From the NCBI GenBank assembly GCA_021325255.1, contig JAJPHP010000060.1:62001-126000 (forward strand): a stretch of 64,000 nt of DNA. The letters are read 5' to 3'. The notes beneath the pieces are model-generated. The model did not search any database, was not told the DNA's origin, and was given only the letters and a program-made list of their open reading frames with translations. The position numbers and the translations under genes are program-made. Positions 8,932 to 17,173 of the stretch are shown piece by piece. This DNA is from Nitrososphaerota archaeon (GTDB lineage Archaea > Thermoproteota > Nitrososphaeria > Nitrososphaerales > CADDZS01). The first letter of the stretch is position 1. The number at the start of each line of letters is the position of its first letter.

Positions 8932-8970
8932 AGGTGATGTCGAGAAGCGTATGATTAAAAGTAATCACCT
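8932..8970. promoter_or_regulatory. Inverted repeat around the LLM gene promoter
   Basis: AGGTGAT (8932-8938) and ATCACCT (8964-8970) form a perfect 7-nt inverted repeat that brackets an AT-rich element (CTTTTAATC on the minus strand) upstream of the start at 8915. This is the usual arrangement for an archaeal repressor site, but no regulator is known. Confidence 0.35.
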
Positions 8971-9345
8971 CCGTATACTGACTGACGTATATCCCTGCAG
9001 GACTCTGTCAATCTAACAATACAGAAGAACCATAGATTGTGAAATCACCATGTGACAATTTCCCAATTCGATCTATGGCATCGCGATCGGCTCGACACAC
9101 TAAAGCAGAAGAGGTTTTGCCAATTTTATCCTGTGGATCCACGTGATATTGATTAATTCATCGCCGATGATCTGAAGGCGAAATAGAACTAGGAACGTCG
9201 AAATGCCTAACCTAAAATCTATTCTCTCAAACGCACCACTGAAAGTCCTCTTTATAAGAGAATATTATGTTCACAAATGCTTTAGGGCACGTACAATGGT
9301 CTGATACCTAGATACGTAGTGGCGAAACTTGTCCCCTCGCCAATA
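8971..9345. other. Intergenic stretch with an isolated TATA-like site
   Basis: About 370 bases without a supported gene. A TTTATAA element near 9250, inside a short inverted repeat (CTCTTTATAAGAG), could start a short transcript, but no gene or RNA family is recognised after it. Confidence 0.35.
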
Positions 9346-9430
9346 CTCGATAATTGTCGAGTTTTCAAGCTCGTACCCCCCTAGAGGGGGTACGTAACAG
9401 AGCTAATTTGGTATTTAAAGCGGGAAACGG
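9346..9430 (+). promoter_or_regulatory. Double-palindrome promoter element, copy A
   Basis: This 85-nt element has three parts. First is the palindrome CTCGATAATTGTCGAG (9346-9361). After an 11-nt spacer comes the GC-clamped palindrome GTACCCCCCTAGAGGGGGTAC (9373-9393). Then come a conserved 18-nt stretch, a TATA box TATTTAAAG (9412-9420) and CGGGAAACGG. An almost identical element lies at 31434-31519 in the opposite orientation, with the same 11-nt spacer and only five differences in the 37 nt after the second palindrome. The two palindromes sit where archaeal activators bind (upstream of TATA), so this is probably a regulated promoter. The first frames downstream are short (9472-9558, 9598-9780), then the two-TM protein gene at 9782. 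Confidence 0.7.
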
Positions 9431-9471
9431 CGGTATTGACCAGACTTTGAAAGAGATCACAGGTTAGGGCA

Positions 9472-9558
9472 ATGACTAATTCGCTTTCATCGCACAAGAA
9501 GTATACGAGCTCGGCCGGTGGCTTGCTCAAGCTGAGACAAGACGAGTACCAAGAATAG
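9472..9558 (+). CDS. Very small reading frame (28 aa) after promoter copy A
   Basis: ATG 9472 to TAG 9556-9558 encodes 28 residues ending in GGLLKLRQDEYQE. It is the first ATG frame downstream of the TATA box at 9412-9420, about 52 nt away. Nothing is recognised in it. It could be a leader peptide, or simply the 5' part of a non-coding transcript. Support is positional only. Confidence 0.25.
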   Translation: MTNSLSSHKKYTSSAGGLLKLRQDEYQE

Positions 9559-9597
9559 GGCACAACAACGGAACAAGACTTTACCTTATGGGGTTAA

Positions 9598-9780
9598 TTG
9601 ACCCGAAAATACAATGCTGTTGCGTTCGAGTTGAGAGATCGAAGGGTGAATGCTTTCCTAGCAAGCATTAAACTGAAAAGCAGTCCCGTCAACTATCCAG
9701 AATTTGATAGAGATGAGGCAGAGGAGATTTCAATTCCGGCGTTCCTTCTCTTGCGCCCCCTATTGAGTAAAGTTTCTTGA
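9598..9780 (+). CDS. Small hypothetical protein upstream of the two-TM protein
   Basis: From a TTG at 9598 to TGA 9778-9780 this encodes 60 residues with mixed charged and hydrophobic positions (for example RKYNAVAFELRDRRV at the start, EFDRDEAEEIS in the middle). Its stop is one base before the ATG of the next gene (TGACATG), a spacing typical of co-translated genes. No family is recognised. The coupling makes it more credible than its length alone would. Confidence 0.4.
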   Translation: MTRKYNAVAFELRDRRVNAFLASIKLKSSPVNYPEFDRDEAEEISIPAFLLLRPLLSKVS

Positions 9781-9781
9781 C

Positions 9782-10540
9782 ATGGCTAGAATCAACCTAA
9801 GCAATCTTTGCAAATTGATATCATGGCTTGACGGCTACGTTGCCCTTTCCTGCGTGGACCCGGCTAGGATACAGCGACTCATCAAATCAGAAACAAAGTC
9901 AGGCGCGGAGGGCCGCTCAAGCAGGAGAGCGGGAAGAAAAGCAAGTGCAGAGGAGAATGCTGCGGCAGCGGCCGCGAGAGAAATTTCAAGAGTTTGGAAT
10001 GATATAACACCTGATGTCATAGCTATCTCTACCCTCCCCGCAGCTTCAGAGGAGATATCGAGTACAAGCAAAAGACTCGGAACAATCAAAAGAATCTTCA
10101 CTGTCCTAGCAGTGGTAATAGTCGGGTTCTACCTTGTCCTTGCAAACCTGAACGTCCTGCAAGCGGCGAATCTAGCAGTACGAATCGGTCTGATCTTCGG
10201 AGTGGTCGTCGCTTACTACATCGTCCTCTATGCGTACCTGAGGACCAACAGGAAGCTGGGGGAACTCATAGAAAGATATTATCAAAGCCACGCTGGCGAA
10301 GTCTCTGTGCAGCGGAAGCGAATCAAAGATGCAACCCAACGATTGATAGATGTGCTTGCTTCCCAGATCCGGGCAAGGGAGCAAGGAGATGGCGCTTCTG
10401 GCCCTGAGAAGTACGAGATGAGCCTTCTAAACCGCGACTACACCAACATCAACGTCCTGCGCGTTGACGAGAAGGGCAGTAAGAAAAGTGCTATGAAGAG
10501 ATACATAGTTGCGATAAAAGGAAAGAAAGTCTCTCAATAA
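9782..10540 (+). CDS. Two-TM membrane protein of unknown function
   Basis: A 252-residue protein with a cytosolic N-terminal part (residues 1-100) containing a basic linker (about 40-56) and an Ala-rich helix (EENAAAAAAREI). Two adjacent membrane helices follow at about 103-123 and 130-152, and then a long helical C-terminal part (155-210), likely a coiled coil, ending in a basic tail. I do not recognise a family. The hairpin of two helices with cytosolic ends suggests a scaffold or sensor. It is the first large gene behind the double-palindrome promoter at 9346-9430. Confidence 0.65.
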   Translation: MARINLSNLCKLISWLDGYVALSCVDPARIQRLIKSETKSGAEGRSSRRAGRKASAEENAAAAAAREISRVWNDITPDVIAISTLPAASEEISSTSKRLGTIKRIFTVLAVVIVGFYLVLANLNVLQAANLAVRIGLIFGVVVAYYIVLYAYLRTNRKLGELIERYYQSHAGEVSVQRKRIKDATQRLIDVLASQIRAREQGDGASGPEKYEMSLLNRDYTNINVLRVDEKGSKKSAMKRYIVAIKGKKVSQ

Positions 10541-10574
10541 AAAGAGTCAAGGAAAAAAGCGAGGGCAGCGCGCC

Positions 10575-11945
10575 CTAAGCGCGCCTTCCATCGTTTCGAC
10601 TAGAGTTTCTCTTTATCGAGTAGAGTATCGCAGCGGTTACTGCAAAGATGATCGAGCACATTACAGCCCCTGCTGATAGCATGATGCCGGAGTAAGAGAT
10701 GTCCCCCAGAGTTTTTGGCGATAGGAAGATCAAGAGTGTCTGTACTCCGAGGAATGCTCCCGCTGCAAGGAAGAGAATAGATCCGAGCCCGAACACAAGA
10801 AGCGGATGCCTTACCGTTGTTGCATCATAGAGTCTCGAGATTGCACCACCTTCGCTTGATTTCTTCGAGCGTTTTCCATGCGAGCTGTCGGCCTCTTCCT
10901 GTTGTGGATCCGTCGAGATCTCGACCTGGTATATTCTCATGTTCTGATCCATTGCGAAGTTCAGAATTTCATCGTAGACCACCGCATTGTTCGCGCCCGA
11001 AGGTGTGATCCTTGAGAGAGCTTCCTTTCCATATGCTCTAACAAAGGAAATTGTGTTACTGATTGGATTGCCAAGGGAATCAAGGATGGCAGACGCGTCG
11101 ATCGACCTCTTCGGTTTCGGCTTTGCCTTCGACTTTGACTTTTTCTTTGCATCCTCCTCCTCTTCGGATTCATCCTCTTTCGCCGATGCTCGAGTTGCCA
11201 CCGCAATGTCGCATTCCTTCTTCAGGACTGAGCGGAGCAGCTTGGGCAGCTCCTCTTTGACATAACTCTCATCAGACCTATCGACTCCGATTGTAAGGAG
11301 TGCATCGGGGCTCTTCCGTCCCGCGGCTAGAAGTATCGATCTCAAAGAATCGCCCTCCCCTAGCTCTCTGGGGTGCACTATTACTTCACACCCGAGCGCC
11401 CTCGCAATCTCTCCCGTGCGATCGGTCGAACCGTCGTCGCAGATCAATATTTCACTTGCAATACTGCGAAGCTGAACTATAAGACCAGCAATCGAACTCT
11501 CCGCGTTGTGGCATGGAATCCCCACGAGGACTCTTTCGCTGCGCTGCTTCGTAGCAGGCGGCTGTGGTTGTTGTTGATGAACAGCGGCGACTGTCTTTGG
11601 TTGTTGTGTCCTTGCCGTACTAACGACTTTATGCTGTCTCGGAACCTGTTGTGGTTGTGGTTGCGGTTGTGGCTGTAGTTGCGGTTGAATTTCTTCCTGT
11701 TGCTGTTGCATCATCTGTTGCGGCGGCTGCTGCTGCTGTTGCAATACCTGATCCGGGGCAGAAGTCCTGATTTGCTGAATCTCCTCTGCATCCCCGATTT
11801 GCACATCATTTTCATTTTCTTCCTCCACGCGCACTTCACTGCCAGTGATTTTCTCTGGTGGCGGTGTGGTGGGAATACCTCCGTTCCAGCGCCACTCGAA
11901 CTTCTTTCGAGGGGCCTGTTCCGTTCCCTCCTCGTTTTGGCTCAT
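10575..11945 (-). CDS. Family 2 glycosyltransferase with Gln-rich N-terminal tail and two C-terminal TM helices
   Basis: From ATG 11945 the protein has about 456 residues. The frame stays open upstream to 12074, but the extra segment looks non-coding. The first 140 residues are low-complexity: acidic, then runs of Gln and Gln-Pro. A GT-A core follows, with VGIPCHNAESSI, the nucleotide-sugar motif ICDDGSTDRTGEI and a GVDRSDE segment in the place of a plain DxD. A Lys/Glu-rich insertion interrupts the domain, and two TM helices end the protein, as in dolichyl-phosphate-sugar synthase-like archaeal enzymes. It probably makes or transfers lipid-linked sugars at the inner face of the membrane. The neighbouring N-glycosylation-rich proteins fit that role. 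The Gln repeats are very unusual in archaea. Confidence 0.75.
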   Translation of the reverse strand: MSQNEEGTEQAPRKKFEWRWNGGIPTTPPPEKITGSEVRVEEENENDVQIGDAEEIQQIRTSAPDQVLQQQQQPPQQMMQQQQEEIQPQLQPQPQPQPQQVPRQHKVVSTARTQQPKTVAAVHQQQPQPPATKQRSERVLVGIPCHNAESSIAGLIVQLRSIASEILICDDGSTDRTGEIARALGCEVIVHPRELGEGDSLRSILLAAGRKSPDALLTIGVDRSDESYVKEELPKLLRSVLKKECDIAVATRASAKEDESEEEEDAKKKSKSKAKPKPKRSIDASAILDSLGNPISNTISFVRAYGKEALSRITPSGANNAVVYDEILNFAMDQNMRIYQVEISTDPQQEEADSSHGKRSKKSSEGGAISRLYDATTVRHPLLVFGLGSILFLAAGAFLGVQTLLIFLSPKTLGDISYSGIMLSAGAVMCSIIFAVTAAILYSIKRNSSRNDGRRA

Positions 11946-12084
11946 GTTCGGAAATATTGCGGTACTCTGAATATTGGCATTATGCCCTCTCCGTATGGAT
12001 TCGGTGTACGGATTGTCAGGACCCGAACTACACGAGGAGAAAGTATAGAAAATACAAGTGGTGCTTTGGCGCAAAGCGCGTCAA

Positions 12085-12402
12085 TCAGGGTACCGGAGGA
12101 AGGAGATACGACCAAGGAATTCCAAGTAGCGGGAACAGGATGAGAATTATTGGAAAGATGATCATTGGGAGAAAGATCAGGATCCAGAAGATCAGTGGGA
12201 GAATGTTCTCAATCGCGACCCTTACCGGGAGAATGCTGCGTTGAACCTCATCCTTTGCGGGAGCAGGTGCGAATACAACGGACAGAATCTTGTCGAACTT
12301 GCCCGTCTTGATTACTTCGCGACCCACGACTATCAACCAGGCTATAATTGCAAGCCCCACTATTCCGAACAATAGCCCGACAACGGCATTCAGCATGTCC
12401 AA
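12085..12402 (-). CDS. Small hydrophobic membrane protein (105 aa)
   Basis: A 105-residue protein with a TM helix at about residues 4-26, a short basic loop (GREVIKTGKFDKIL), and a second long hydrophobic region from about 66 to 100 that could form one or two helices (LIFWILIFLPMIIFPIILILF). No family is recognised. It lies immediately upstream of the glycosyltransferase on the same strand, so the two may be co-transcribed. The ATG start is at 12402. Confidence 0.6.
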   Translation of the reverse strand: MDMLNAVVGLLFGIVGLAIIAWLIVVGREVIKTGKFDKILSVVFAPAPAKDEVQRSILPVRVAIENILPLIFWILIFLPMIIFPIILILFPLLGIPWSYLLPPVP

Positions 12403-13053
12403 CTTTTCTTATTTGCACGCTCACTCGTTTCTTTCTTTCTTTGAAAGCTTGATTTGGTAGCTGTAGCTCACATCCCGTTTCTCTTCCCCTAGCATGACAT
12501 CAAAAGTTCCAAGCAGTTAGAAAAGAAGAATGAAGCGAGGGAGATACATTTCAAAGCGGACGTTTTCTAACTCTTTAAGTTTTGCATAAAGTAGAGGACG
12601 AGCAACAAGGGGCTTCATGCGATTTTCCTTTCTTGGCGAAGCGAATTACTGCACAGACGTATACCCTGCGCGCCTTCTCAACTTCTCTTTCTTGTTAGTG
12701 GATCGGGTTTGCGTGCAGGAATGCTACAAAGAGGACTGTAAGAATCGAGATTATCGAGATGCTCAGCCAAAACCGATCAAGCAACGGTCCACCCTTCTCT
12801 CTCCGTGAACATCTTCTTCTATGGAATTCCTCGTAAATAAATCACTCTCATAGGAAGTATAGCCTGCGAGAGCGTTTGCTTTCGAATTTTCTCCCAAAAA
12901 GAGAGGACTTCCTGTTAGAATGGAAAAGGTAAGCCTGACACTCTTCCAAGAATTACTATTAAATATGAAAAAGGCGACGGCAGCTTGGCTGGAATCGCAA
13001 AAGACAGGGCGAAAGTGACAAGGGAAGAGCTATAACCAAAAAAGCGCAGGGAT
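12403..13053. other. Intergenic stretch with one possible TM micropeptide
   Basis: About 650 bases with no firm gene. On the minus strand, 12695-12784 (TTG start) would encode a 29-residue hydrophobic peptide (LDRFWLSISIISILTVLFV core). The frame continues upstream without a canonical start, so this is only a possibility. The plus-strand frame at 12617-12808 shows no coding character. Confidence 0.35.
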
Positions 13054-13587
13054 TTGACCAACCAATACTTGAGAACAAGAACATCTGCCATCTTATTTCT
13101 GGTAATTCTCTTTCTCGTCCCTCTCCTTTTCCCAATGCCGCTTCCCGCCCCTAGTCATTGGGCTGTTCGATCATACGGGGCAAGCGCCTCGGAATTCTCA
13201 TCCACAAATTCCTCAATAAACAAAGCCTTCCTCGCAGTCCAATCCGCCGAAAAGAGTGGAGGGAACGTCACTGGCCTCGTTAAGAATCTCAACGTGGCCG
13301 TGGACTTGATTCAAAAGGCGCAGGCTGAAAACGCCACTAACCCGTCTCAGGCAACTTCTGATCTTCAGGAGGCCAATGCACTCGCCTCCGAGGTACTTTC
13401 AAACTCCTCTTCAGTCGCCTCTGCTGGGATCTCGCACTCGCGAAACGTCTTTACTGAATCAGTCACGGCCGCTATTGGAATCCTGATCGTTTCTTCCCTA
13501 GTGTACATTTACGGAGACAGAGTGTACAGGCAACTCTGGCTGCAAGTGTTCAGGAATCACCTTGTTAGGCGAGAGGAAGCACGATGA
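13054..13587 (+). CDS. Membrane-anchored extracellular helical protein
   Basis: A 177-residue protein with an N-terminal hydrophobic signal/anchor (about residues 13-32). A helical ectodomain follows, with many Asn-x-Ser/Thr sequons (NSS, NVT, NAT, NSSS) and a helix-turn pattern (VQSAEKSGGN, LNVAVDLIQKA) of the type seen in archaeal surface proteins that carry DUF-type helical hairpins. A C-terminal TM helix (about 136-157) and a basic cytosolic tail end it. The start is TTG. Its TGA overlaps the ATG of the following DUF1616 gene (4-nt overlap), so the two are co-translated. It is the first gene of a run that leads to MoxR and DUF58. Confidence 0.65.
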   Translation: MTNQYLRTRTSAILFLVILFLVPLLFPMPLPAPSHWAVRSYGASASEFSSTNSSINKAFLAVQSAEKSGGNVTGLVKNLNVAVDLIQKAQAENATNPSQATSDLQEANALASEVLSNSSSVASAGISHSRNVFTESVTAAIGILIVSSLVYIYGDRVYRQLWLQVFRNHLVRREEAR

Positions 13588-14063
13588 TGAATAAGGACAC
13601 CTCTGCAATTGCCCTGGTCCTGGTCACACTACTCCTGCTCTTCATCGCGCTCCAGCCCATTCTCCCAGCAAACAATGAAAAATTCTCAGAGCTTGGCATA
13701 CTCGGACCCAACCAGACCATTTCCAACTATCCTACGACCGTAGTCAAGGGGCAGACTATTTCCCTTTATGGCTACGTCGGGAATCATGAGGGACAGGTCG
13801 AATTCTACAAAGTGGTAGTGAAGCTCGGAAACAATGCAACGGTTGTATCAAATTCGACCGCTGCGAACGCGCCAGAAATGGCGTCCTACTCGCATATATT
13901 AGAGAACAACCAGTCTTGGACGTTTCCGGTTTCTCTGATGGTCGAAACACCCGGAACAAATCTAAGAATCATATTTGAACTGTGGGCACTGAACTCCACG
14001 ACTTCTGATTACTCGTATCTGGGCCTGTGGAACCAGTTGTGGCTCAATGTGACGGCAAAGTGA
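13584..14063 (+). CDS. DUF1616-type extracellular domain protein
   Basis: A 159-residue protein with an N-terminal TM/signal segment (about 7-28) and a beta-rich ectodomain. The domain resembles the soluble half of DUF1616 proteins: ELGILGPNQTISNYP, then VVKGQTISLYGYVGNHEG and a C-terminal WNQLWLNVT strand. It holds many N-glycosylation sequons. In most DUF1616 proteins this domain is fused to a multi-TM domain; here the membrane half is the next gene, overlapping by 4 nt. The pair therefore looks like a split DUF1616. The function of the family is unknown; context suggests cell-envelope assembly. Confidence 0.7.
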   Translation: MMNKDTSAIALVLVTLLLLFIALQPILPANNEKFSELGILGPNQTISNYPTTVVKGQTISLYGYVGNHEGQVEFYKVVVKLGNNATVVSNSTAANAPEMASYSHILENNQSWTFPVSLMVETPGTNLRIIFELWALNSTTSDYSYLGLWNQLWLNVTAK

Positions 14064-14773
14064 GCAAAGGCATGGGTACCACGACTTCCAAAGCCAATTC
14101 AAAAGGCAACAATCGGATGTCGCGTGCACGCAAAGTCGTGGATAACAATGAAGCGGTCGCAAGGGCGGAGCAAACCCAGGTAGGCAAGGTTTCGCAGGGA
14201 ATCGAGCAGATGATCCTCGAGAAAATCTCGCAGGAGGGCAAAGGCATCTCCGTTTCTCTCGTTGTCGATCAAGTTTCCGAGCAATCCGGATATTCCAGGG
14301 ACAGGGTCCTGAGTCGGCTGCTCCGTCTCAAGGAAGAGAAGAAGATATTCCTCGCGGAACCAATCGAGTACACCTCCTTCCACAGTTTCGCAATGTCCCC
14401 CGACTCGCTTTGGTTCTGGGCGGCGTTGACGGCTACATTGCTCTCGTTAGCCCTCATTTCGGTGACCACCGGTTTTGGGCTGTATCTTCGTTACGCTTTC
14501 GGCGGATTGCTCATACTCTTCCTTCCAGGGTTCGCCCTGATCCAGATGCTGTACGCACGAAAGAAGGAACTCGACGACCTCACGAGAGTTGCCCTTTCCA
14601 TAGGGCTGAGCCTTGCCCTCGTGCCTTTGGACGGATTGGTTCTCAACTATACCCCCTTTGGCATTAGATTGATTCCGGTGGTACTTTCAATCGCAGGCAT
14701 GACAATTGTTTTTCTTCTGCTGGCTCTCCGAAGAAAGCACGCCTACTACAAACTCGCTCATGGCATCGGCTAA
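14060..14773 (+). CDS. DUF1616 membrane-half protein with a winged-helix-like cytosolic domain
   Basis: The chosen start is GTG 14060, which overlaps the previous stop in the usual GTGA manner; ATG 14072 is possible. The protein (237 aa) begins with a basic linker. A winged-helix-like domain follows at about residues 45-105 (IEQMILEKISQEG, then DRVLSRLLRLKEEKKIFL), and then four TM helices from about 118 to 230. The membrane part carries the DUF1616 signature LNYTPFGIRL near the end. So the membrane half of DUF1616 is fused to a probable DNA- or protein-binding module, and its extracellular half is a separate upstream gene. This arrangement could link envelope state to regulation, but no activity is established. 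Confidence 0.7.
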   Translation: MSKGMGTTTSKANSKGNNRMSRARKVVDNNEAVARAEQTQVGKVSQGIEQMILEKISQEGKGISVSLVVDQVSEQSGYSRDRVLSRLLRLKEEKKIFLAEPIEYTSFHSFAMSPDSLWFWAALTATLLSLALISVTTGFGLYLRYAFGGLLILFLPGFALIQMLYARKKELDDLTRVALSIGLSLALVPLDGLVLNYTPFGIRLIPVVLSIAGMTIVFLLLALRRKHAYYKLAHGIG

Positions 14774-14842
14774 CGAGAGATTTCAAAGAAGAGAACTGGG
14801 AAAAGATCTGATTTTGAGACGTGGGAATGGCGGGAACTGAGA

Positions 14843-15733
14843 ATGGTGGACAGAAACGCAATCATCGGCCTGGACTTTCTTGTTATAGGAGGTGTCGTCT
14901 CTGCGCTCGGGTATACTGTGGCCCAAAGCGTTCCAATTGCCTCCTTTGGTTTCGCGCTTGCTCTAATCGGAGCACTACTTTTTCTTATTGTGCCGGAGTC
15001 GGTTCCCCACGACGCTTACTCGTCCATGCTCAAAGATGCGATCTCCAACGTTGAGCTGATTCTTGAAGAATCTGGTCTTAGAAGTAAGGCGTGGTTCGTG
15101 CTTGTCGAAGCGGAGGGAAAGAGGAAGAACGGAAAGGAAACAGGGAGAAGAGCAGATGTTAGGGCATTCGTTCCCTTTGAAACAGCGACATCTGTGATCA
15201 GCAGTAAGAAAAAGGAAGAGGAAGAAAGCGGAACAAAGTCCAGAGCTCTTACGATGCTACTCGATGAAGAGTCCGCCAGGATCCCTAGAAGATTCATTAC
15301 AAGCTTTGGAACGACAAGCGGGCTACTTTTGATTCCACCCGGTTCCGAGATTGCAAGAATTGCAGGCGTGATCCCGGGCGGAGACATCGAGGAGGCGCTG
15401 AGCTCGGTCCTGGTGGAATTTTCAGATCTGTGCACGTCGGTCTTGGCAATCGAGGATGTGGATAAGACTCGTACCATGCCGTCCGGCGATGCAAATGAAG
15501 TGAAGTCGATCGAAATCAAGATTTCAATCAAGGGGGCAAGGCTCCTGTCAGAATCGCCTTACTTCAACGCGTGCCTGGGCTCTCCACTCAGCTGCATTTC
15601 AGCGTGCGTGGTAGCGATCTTGAAGCAGGCTCAAGTAACCATAACGGACGAAAAGATTGATGGTTCCTTGATCAGGTTGACACTTGAAGCCATTTCTCCT
15701 AAGCAACGAAGTATGGAAGAGGAGGAGCTCTGA
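14843..15733 (+). CDS. Two-TM protein with large cytosolic domain, unknown family
   Basis: A 296-residue protein. Two TM helices lie close together at about residues 7-26 and 31-49. A cytosolic alpha/beta domain follows, containing a helix near VPHDAYSSMLKDAISNVEL, a Lys/Glu-rich insertion, and a C-terminal part with ESPYFNACLGSPLSCISACVVAI, which has three cysteines. Similar membrane proteins sit in haloarchaeal MoxR/DUF58 clusters, so it is probably a structural partner of that system. I cannot name a family. It follows the split DUF1616 gene by 69 nt and precedes a small TM protein. Confidence 0.6.
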   Translation: MVDRNAIIGLDFLVIGGVVSALGYTVAQSVPIASFGFALALIGALLFLIVPESVPHDAYSSMLKDAISNVELILEESGLRSKAWFVLVEAEGKRKNGKETGRRADVRAFVPFETATSVISSKKKEEEESGTKSRALTMLLDEESARIPRRFITSFGTTSGLLLIPPGSEIARIAGVIPGGDIEEALSSVLVEFSDLCTSVLAIEDVDKTRTMPSGDANEVKSIEIKISIKGARLLSESPYFNACLGSPLSCISACVVAILKQAQVTITDEKIDGSLIRLTLEAISPKQRSMEEEEL

Positions 15734-15746
15734 TCGGTCCCAACGT

Positions 15747-15992
15747 ATGATGGATTCAAGACAGCGTTTTGTCATAATCTTCGCCTCCGTTGCGATGATT
15801 GCTTTTGTGACGCTTGCGTTTCTAAACAGCAACCAGATGGGCCTTTTTGTAAGCTCGTACGCAATAATCTACTTCGCTCTGAGGTTGCTGTTCAACCCCA
15901 GGATGCGCCTCAGACTAGACGTCCTTGGAATCGTGCTTCTCGTATTGTTCGTGTACTACGTCGCGCAGCAGGTAGCTCTAATCCTAGCCTGA
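15747..15992 (+). CDS. Small three-TM membrane protein (81 aa)
   Basis: From ATG 15747 the protein has 81 residues and is almost entirely hydrophobic: helices at about 8-25, 29-46 and 57-80, with a short basic loop (NPRMRLRLD). Small membrane proteins of this type commonly accompany DUF58 and MoxR genes in archaea. It lies 13 nt behind the previous gene and 150 nt before MoxR. Its role is unknown; membership in the same operon is inferred from spacing and strand. Confidence 0.6.
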   Translation: MMDSRQRFVIIFASVAMIAFVTLAFLNSNQMGLFVSSYAIIYFALRLLFNPRMRLRLDVLGIVLLVLFVYYVAQQVALILA

Positions 15993-16144
15993 CAACGACC
16001 ACATGAAGAAAAAGGCGATGGGCCCTCGTGTTTCTGCCTACAACTTTGTGAAATGTAACACATAACAATGCGACTCCAACAAGAAAAGCGATCGAAGGAA
16101 AAGAAGCCTGCAGAGGAATAATAGGAGAATGTGACGTACAGTTC

Positions 16145-17086
16145 TTGGAATATGCAAATCTTGGCGACAGGTTCGTCGATGAAATTTCAAAGTGCGTTGT
16201 AGGTCGGAAGGAAATCATCCGACTGATGCTCGTATCGCTGCTGAGTCAGGGGCACATCCTCCTCGAGGGCGACCCGGGACTAGGCAAGACAACCCTTGCG
16301 AGAGCATTTGCCCAGACAATTGGAGGCGATTTCAAAAGGATACAAATGACTCCAGACACGCTCCCTGCAGACATCTTGGGAACTTTTGTCTTCAATCAAC
16401 AGTCAGGTGCTTTCGAGCTTCACGCTGGTCCGATCTTCGGGAACATCATTCTTGTCGATGAATTGAACAGAGCCACTCCAAAGGCCCAGTCGGCGCTTCT
16501 TGAATCGATGCAGGAGCGACAGGTGAGTTTCGAGGGTAAAACGAGAGCCCTAAACGAACCATTCATGGTCATCGCGACTCAGGTGCGCTTTGGGTCCGCG
16601 GGCACGTATCCCCTTAGTGACGTGCAATCCGATAGGTTTGCCTTCTCAATCTTACTGGACTTTCCACCCGCTCAGGAGGAGCTCGAGATTCTTTCGAGGA
16701 TAGACGAAATCCAATCGCAGAGTTGCGCTGCTATCACTTCGCTAAAGGAGATCTCTTCAATTTCAGAGACAATCAAAGAGGTCTTCGTCTCAAATTCAAT
16801 CAAAGAATACATCGTAGCTTTGAGCAACTACCTCAGAACTTCTGACCTGCTTAAAATCCGTCCCAGCCCAAGAGCCTCCATATCCCTCCACAAGGGGGCC
16901 AGGTCGCTTGCCTTTCTCGACGGTCGAGATCACGTGATACCGGACGATGTCAAGTTTCTTGCCCAATACGTCTTCGGGCACAGGGTTGTCCTAACCCCAG
17001 AAGCGATTGACCAAGAACTTTCCACTTCAAAGATAGTATCGCAGATGCTTGATCAGGTTGCCGTCCCACGAGAGTACAATCGATAA
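16145..17086 (+). CDS. MoxR-family AAA+ ATPase
   Basis: A 313-residue AAA+ protein of the MoxR group, which act as chaperone-like ATPases with von Willebrand or DUF58 partners in cofactor insertion or envelope maturation. Walker A is GDPGLGKTT (residues 42-50), Walker B ILVDELNRA (102-110), followed by QSALLESMQERQVSF and the C-terminal lid helix pair. One oddity: the usual sensor-1 segment ATQNP is replaced by ATQVR, so the sensor Asn is missing or displaced. The start is TTG. DUF58 follows 87 nt downstream on the same strand, the classic MoxR-DUF58 pair. Confidence 0.9.
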   Translation: MEYANLGDRFVDEISKCVVGRKEIIRLMLVSLLSQGHILLEGDPGLGKTTLARAFAQTIGGDFKRIQMTPDTLPADILGTFVFNQQSGAFELHAGPIFGNIILVDELNRATPKAQSALLESMQERQVSFEGKTRALNEPFMVIATQVRFGSAGTYPLSDVQSDRFAFSILLDFPPAQEELEILSRIDEIQSQSCAAITSLKEISSISETIKEVFVSNSIKEYIVALSNYLRTSDLLKIRPSPRASISLHKGARSLAFLDGRDHVIPDDVKFLAQYVFGHRVVLTPEAIDQELSTSKIVSQMLDQVAVPREYNR

Positions 17087-17173
17087 ACATGTGCACACCA
17101 CGCTCCTCCTCCGTCTTCTTTTGACTTGGCTTAACAATGGGAACACGCCTGATATTTGTGGCGCAATGAGACG

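Noticed and set aside
9346..9430. Palindromes as a CRISPR or IS end
   Set aside because: Only two copies in the window, each placed just before a TATA box, with no spacer array or transposase; promoter interpretation fits better.
12695..12784. 29-codon minus-strand TM micropeptide
   Set aside because: Hydrophobic core is convincing, but the frame has no canonical start for its upstream part; kept only as a remark on the gap.
12617..12808. 63-codon plus-strand frame
   Set aside because: No motif or membrane segment; the minus strand of the same bases gives a better hydrophobic frame.
15016..15531. 171-codon minus-strand frame
   Set aside because: Exact complement of the gene at 14843-15733, with Ser/Leu-rich shadow composition.
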